A stretch of DNA of 64,000 nt, taken from positions 111,438-175,437 of the forward strand of contig JAYRYJ010000007.1 of the NCBI GenBank assembly GCA_041917055.1, in the 5' to 3' direction. Source of the stretch: Pseudaquidulcibacter sp041917055 (GTDB lineage Bacteria; Pseudomonadota; Alphaproteobacteria; Caulobacterales; Aquidulcibacteraceae). A program made the position numbers and the translations under genes. Under the pieces are notes generated by a model that worked only from the letters and a program-made list of their open reading frames with translations, made no database searches and was not told the DNA's origin. Positions 60,660-64,000 of the stretch are shown here, piece by piece. Numbering within the stretch: the stretch's first letter is position 1; every line of letters starts with the position of its first letter.

Positions 60660-60774
60660 GCAAATAATTCGAATTGGGACGATAAAAGCTGACCTCCCCG
60701 ACACGGCGCTTAATAGCCGCTGAAAACGGAAAAATTGGCTTACTAACAGCTTGAGGGTAAATTATCGGAACAAT

Positions 60775-62010
60775 ATGATGAGAAGCAAAAATACAATCTT
60801 TTTATTATCAACGGCAAATCTTTTTCTTTTCGCCCCCGCATTTGCGGAGGGTGTGTCAAATGGCTTAATTGATGCGATTACAAATGGACAGACCCATTTT
60901 GAAGCGCGACTTAGATATGAATATGTGGATCAAACAGGTTTTGCAAATAAAGCCAGTGCGACAAGTTTGCGAACCAAATTAAGCTACCAAACCCAAAAAT
61001 ATAAGAGTTTTTCGGGTTTAATTGAATTTGAGAACATTTCAAACTTATTTGGTTCAAAATTCAATGATACAATAAACGGAAAAACCAATTATCCAATTAT
61101 TGCAGACCCTAATGACACTTTGGTTAATCGTCTTTATATTGAATATTCGGGGATACCAAAGACCAGTTTGGTTTTGGGACGGCAAGCGATTAATCTTAAT
61201 AATCAAAGGCATGTTGGGGCAGTCGGATGGCGTCAAAATGACCAAACCTATGATGCTTTTTCGGTTAAAAACACTGCCATTCCGAATATGGAAATTTTTT
61301 ATGCCTATGCCAATCAGGTCAATCGGGTTTTCGGCACCAAGTCCGCGCAAGGGACTTGGGATGATTCCGACATTCACCTTTTCAATTTTTCATTCGATGG
61401 CAAGGAATTGGGTAAATTCAGCCTATATAATTATTTATTAGATTTGCCGGATGCTGCCGCACTTTCGACCAAAACATTAGGCTTTCGTTACGAAACTTCA
61501 ATCCCTATTGATAAGGCAAAACTCGGATTTGTTGGTGAATTTGCAAATCAAAAAGATTATGGTGCAAATAATTTGAAAGTGGACTTAGCCTATTATTCGG
61601 TTGAACCGTCATTTAGCTTCGGTAATTGGACCTTAAAAGCACAATATGAATTCAAAGAAGGCAATTCGGTGCGCGCCTTCCAATTTCCTTTAGGCACAAA
61701 TCATGCGTTTGACGGTTGGGCCGATAAATTTCTGACCACTCCCGCGAACGGTTTGATTGATACAAATTTCTCTATTGCCTATAAAATCGCATCGAAAGAG
61801 GCATTACTAAACGGCATGAAATTCAGCCTTATTTATCACGATTTCAATTCCGACATTGGTTCGATTGATTATGGCAGCGAATGGAATGCATTGGTGGAAC
61901 AAAATCTGGGAAAAAATGTGTCAGTTGGCGTTAAATATGCCAGATATGAAGCTAAAGGGCTTTATACAGATACTACAAAATTCATGCCCTATATTGTTTT
62001 CAAATATTAA
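60775..62010 (+). CDS. Alginate-export-type outer membrane porin
   Basis: 411 residues from ATG 60775 (TTG 60751 is less likely). Signal peptide MMRSKNTIFLLSTANLFLFAPAFA, then a beta-barrel protein: FEARLRYEYVDQTGF, YKSFSGLIEFENISNL, DPNDTLVNRLYIEYSGIPKT, VLGRQAINLNNQRHVGAVGWRQ, TYDAFSVKN. These blocks are the alginate_exp-like domain that also includes many porins of unknown solute. The C-terminus ends FMPYIVFKY, with the terminal aromatic residue typical of outer membrane proteins. Confidence 0.85.
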   Translation: MMRSKNTIFLLSTANLFLFAPAFAEGVSNGLIDAITNGQTHFEARLRYEYVDQTGFANKASATSLRTKLSYQTQKYKSFSGLIEFENISNLFGSKFNDTINGKTNYPIIADPNDTLVNRLYIEYSGIPKTSLVLGRQAINLNNQRHVGAVGWRQNDQTYDAFSVKNTAIPNMEIFYAYANQVNRVFGTKSAQGTWDDSDIHLFNFSFDGKELGKFSLYNYLLDLPDAAALSTKTLGFRYETSIPIDKAKLGFVGEFANQKDYGANNLKVDLAYYSVEPSFSFGNWTLKAQYEFKEGNSVRAFQFPLGTNHAFDGWADKFLTTPANGLIDTNFSIAYKIASKEALLNGMKFSLIYHDFNSDIGSIDYGSEWNALVEQNLGKNVSVGVKYARYEAKGLYTDTTKFMPYIVFKY

Positions 62011-62032
62011 AACTAATAAAATCAAAAGAATG

Positions 62033-62060
62033 GCCCCGCAATTGAATTGCGGGGCTTTTT
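62033..62060 (+). terminator. Rho-independent terminator of the porin gene
   Basis: GCCCCGCAATT and AATTGCGGGGC pair perfectly around one base (so a real loop of a few bases), followed by TTTTT. It lies 23 bases after the porin stop. Confidence 0.9.
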
Positions 62061-62105
62061 AGTGCGGTGGGAGGAGTGGGAGAATAAAGCGGAAGTATTT
62101 CCGCT

Positions 62106-62795
62106 CTATCTTCGCGCTTCTCTGGCACGCACAATTTGCAAGGGCCTTGGAATATATTTCACCGGGATACTCAACATGTGAACGAGCCTAGTGAATGGAA
62201 ACAGAAGCAAAATCGTCATACCCAAAACCAAATGGCATTTGAAAACGAAATCGGTTTCAATAATGAAATCTGATGCCCCCGCCCTAAAGGTCAAGATATG
62301 CTGGGCCCATTGTGACAGATTAAGCATTTGTGTTGCATCATGGTGCGAAAGTGAAAACGGAATTGTCACCAAACCAAGCGTCATTTGCGCCCATAACAAA
62401 AACAGAATAATGATATCCAGAGGCGAGGAAGTGGCGCGAATGCGCGCATTGCCAAGGCGGCGGACAAGCAATATCGAAAGCCCGATAAAGCCAAATACAC
62501 CTGCGATACCGCCAGCAACCACCGCCAATAATTGCTTTTGTTCGGCGCTTATGAAATGTTCATACAGCGAATGCGGTGTCAAAAGCCCAACGAAATGCCC
62601 CATAAAAATAAAAATTATCCCGAGATGGAAAAAGATATTACCGATCGCGAGACCTTTGTCAGCCAATATCTGGCTTGAAGATGCCTGCCATGAATATTGT
62701 TCCCTGTCATATCTTATCAATGTTCCCAAAAACAAAGTGACAAGCGCGATATAGGGGTAAATTCCAAACAAAAAATTATGAAGAAAGCCTGTCAT
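62106..62795 (-). CDS. narI: Respiratory nitrate reductase gamma subunit
   Basis: 229 residues from ATG 62795, which overlaps the narJ stop as ATGA. Membrane cytochrome b with five helices: MTGFLHNFLFGIYPYIALVTLFLGT, then LGIIFIFMGHFVGLL, LSILLVRRLGNARIRATS, FLLWAQMTLGLVTIPF and HLVLGMTILLLFPFTRLVHML; histidines in GHFVG and CHLVLG/RLVHML are probable haem ligands. It passes electrons from quinol to NarH and NarG on the inner face of the membrane. Last gene of the nar operon. Confidence 0.94.
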   Translation of the reverse strand: MTGFLHNFLFGIYPYIALVTLFLGTLIRYDREQYSWQASSSQILADKGLAIGNIFFHLGIIFIFMGHFVGLLTPHSLYEHFISAEQKQLLAVVAGGIAGVFGFIGLSILLVRRLGNARIRATSSPLDIIILFLLWAQMTLGLVTIPFSLSHHDATQMLNLSQWAQHILTFRAGASDFIIETDFVFKCHLVLGMTILLLFPFTRLVHMLSIPVKYIPRPLQIVRAREARR

Positions 62796-63493
62796 TGGGC
62801 TGCTCCTTGTGTGTTGCAAACTGATTTGGTGCTTGAAGGGCAAGTGCCGCATGATACGGGTGCGCATGAATTTTGCGGCGCGTCAGCACCCATAAATTCG
62901 ATGTTCTTTTCTTGCCATTCTTTATCGAGTTCTTCGAAATCAATCTCGGGCTTTGCTTTGATTGCTACCGGGCCAATAGATTTGCCAAGCATTTGTAATA
63001 ATGCCTCAAAAATCAAAGCATAAGGGCTTTGTCTTTCTTTAAGCTTTTTACCGATAGCTTGAAGAATGTGCGAGATCTCATCCAATTCTTCGAGCGCATT
63101 TTCATGGCCGAGTTTCGACAAATATTCCAAAAAGGCCGGTAAATAATCGGGTAATTCATGGGCTGATAATTCAAGGCCTTGTTCAAGATAGCGATCTGAC
63201 AAATCAACCATTGCCTGTCCGCGTTCGCGCCCGTCGCCATGCACGTGTTCAAACAAATGTAAAGACAAAGAGCGGATGCGGTCGAAAGTATCGACATATT
63301 CTTCTTGCAAATCGAATAGCTCGGCGCTTTGGGCATCGGCAAGAAAGCCCAATAAATCGGGTGAATTTACCAAGCCCTCGGCGCTTAAAATGCCCGCCAT
63401 GTCGCGCAAGCCGCTTTGCCAATCCTTGTCAGGATAACAAAGCAAAATGCCCAGCACTTTAAGCGACAGATATTTATTTAGTTTGGGAGACAT
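62792..63493 (-). CDS. narJ: Nitrate reductase assembly chaperone NarJ
   Basis: 233 residues from ATG 63493, with GGAGGT four bases upstream and inside the end of narH. MSPKLNKYLSLKVLGILLCYPDKDW starts the TorD-like all-helical chaperone, and LFEHVHGDGRERGQAMVDL is the NarJ signature. It helps insert the molybdenum cofactor into NarG before the complex docks on NarI. The C-terminal tail is Cys-rich (ENIEFMGADAPQNSCAP, CGTCPSS), a feature of some but not all NarJ proteins. Confidence 0.94.
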   Translation of the reverse strand: MSPKLNKYLSLKVLGILLCYPDKDWQSGLRDMAGILSAEGLVNSPDLLGFLADAQSAELFDLQEEYVDTFDRIRSLSLHLFEHVHGDGRERGQAMVDLSDRYLEQGLELSAHELPDYLPAFLEYLSKLGHENALEELDEISHILQAIGKKLKERQSPYALIFEALLQMLGKSIGPVAIKAKPEIDFEELDKEWQEKNIEFMGADAPQNSCAPVSCGTCPSSTKSVCNTQGAAQ

Positions 63494-64000
63494 GCGCACC
63501 TCCAAACAAATTTTTGCGTTTTGGCTTTTCAAAGAGGTTTGAATCGCTATCGCCGCCCGAACAGCCATTACCAAAGCTGAAGCCACAGGAACGCAGATCG
63601 AATGAATTTTCGACATATTCGCGGTGGGACGTTGGTATGACATAGCGATCTTCATAATTTGCGATCGCCATATAACGATACATTTCATTGACGATTTTTT
63701 CGTCGATTCCGGCTGCTTTTAATATTGCGTCATCCGCTTCGCCTTCGACATGCTTGCCACGCATATAGGCGCGCATCGCAAGCATTCGTTCAAGCGCGTC
63801 AATCACAGGTTTTTCATTACCGCCGGTTAAAAGATTAGCAAGATATTGCACCGGAATACGAAGACTGCGAACGTCGGGCAAAATGCCATTCATGCCCATA
63901 TCGCCGGAAGTCGCCGCATTTTGAATCGGTGACAATGGCGGAATATACCAAACCATCGGCAAAGTGCGATATTCCGGATGAAGCGGAAACGCGACTTTCC
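63474..64000 (-). CDS. narH: Respiratory nitrate reductase beta subunit, 3' part
   Basis: The C-terminal 175 residues of NarH, open at the right window edge: FPLHPEYRTLPMVWYIPPLSPIQ, then LRIPVQYLANLLTGGNE, ALERMLAMRAYMRG and EMYRYMAIANYEDRYVIPTSH. NarH carries four iron-sulfur clusters, whose cysteines lie upstream of the part seen here. The end of the gene overlaps narJ by 20 bases. A narG gene should lie to the right. Confidence 0.95.
   Translation of the reverse strand, partial: KVAFPLHPEYRTLPMVWYIPPLSPIQNAATSGDMGMNGILPDVRSLRIPVQYLANLLTGGNEKPVIDALERMLAMRAYMRGKHVEGEADDAILKAAGIDEKIVNEMYRYMAIANYEDRYVIPTSHREYVENSFDLRSCGFSFGNGCSGGDSDSNLFEKPKRKNLFGGAHVSQTK

Noticed and set aside
62191..62754. 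187-codon plus-strand frame opposite narI
   Set aside because: Cys-, Ser- and Pro-rich product with no hydrophobic order; narI motifs and operon overlap settle the strand.

Overview
The window reads as a chromosomal segment of an alphaproteobacterium with fairly low GC and a respiratory, nitrate-using lifestyle. The lineage call rests on a TIGR02300-type FYDLN-acid-domain protein (1-432), a DUF1476 / F1-ATPase zeta-type inhibitor beside purC and purS (10.9-12.5 kb), a complete Entner-Doudoroff operon and a narHJI cluster at the right edge. No species can be named from the sequence alone.

Left backbone (0-21.5 kb). A FitA/FitB-like toxin-antitoxin pair plus a DUF4062 protein sits directly upstream of, and overlaps, cmk. 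Then follows a six-gene Entner-Doudoroff operon, zwf-pgl-edd-glk-eda-pyk, with two palindromic operator-like sites in its promoter region. The de novo purine genes purS, purC, purL and purQ lie on the minus strand, split apart by ParDE and HigBA toxin-antitoxin modules, lipoprotein genes, a polysaccharide deacetylase and an MFS transporter. A nucleotidyltransferase-like gene, a secreted Cys-rich protein and thiD lead to tRNA-Ala(GGC).

Mobile region (about 21.5-53.9 kb). A large serine recombinase gene runs antisense into tRNA-Ala, so its last 21 codons are tRNA sequence. At the left end is a small operon with a VirD4-like coupling protein; at the right end are a MobA/VirD2-type relaxase and a MobC-like protein. 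No VirB-type channel is present, so this looks like an integrative mobilizable element. The cargo is mostly conflict-related: a ubiquitin-like conjugation operon (triple-Ubl protein, E2, JAB peptidase, E1) divergent from an XRE + ImmA/IrrE regulator pair; a Type ISP-like single-chain restriction-modification enzyme with an SMC-like ATPase behind it; ArdC antirestriction; a dual-OB + DUF488 + DUF488 operon; HipBA; an ankyrin-containing orphan; and two tandemly duplicated prepilin genes.

The most unusual signal is not a protein. Many genes of the element are preceded by long imperfect hairpins, four of them with a CGTGTT motif in the loop region, and a recurring TTTCCCCC motif lies about 36-68 nt before start codons on both strands. 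ArdC is among these genes, which invites comparison with single-stranded-DNA promoters of conjugative leading regions. That is a hypothesis, not a demonstration.

Right backbone (54-64 kb). A type I secretion operon (lipoprotein, TolC, HlyB-like ABC, HlyD-like adaptor) without a visible substrate, a NucS-like nuclease-domain protein, an alginate-export-type porin behind an FNR/NnrR-like box, and the 3' part of narH with narJ and narI.
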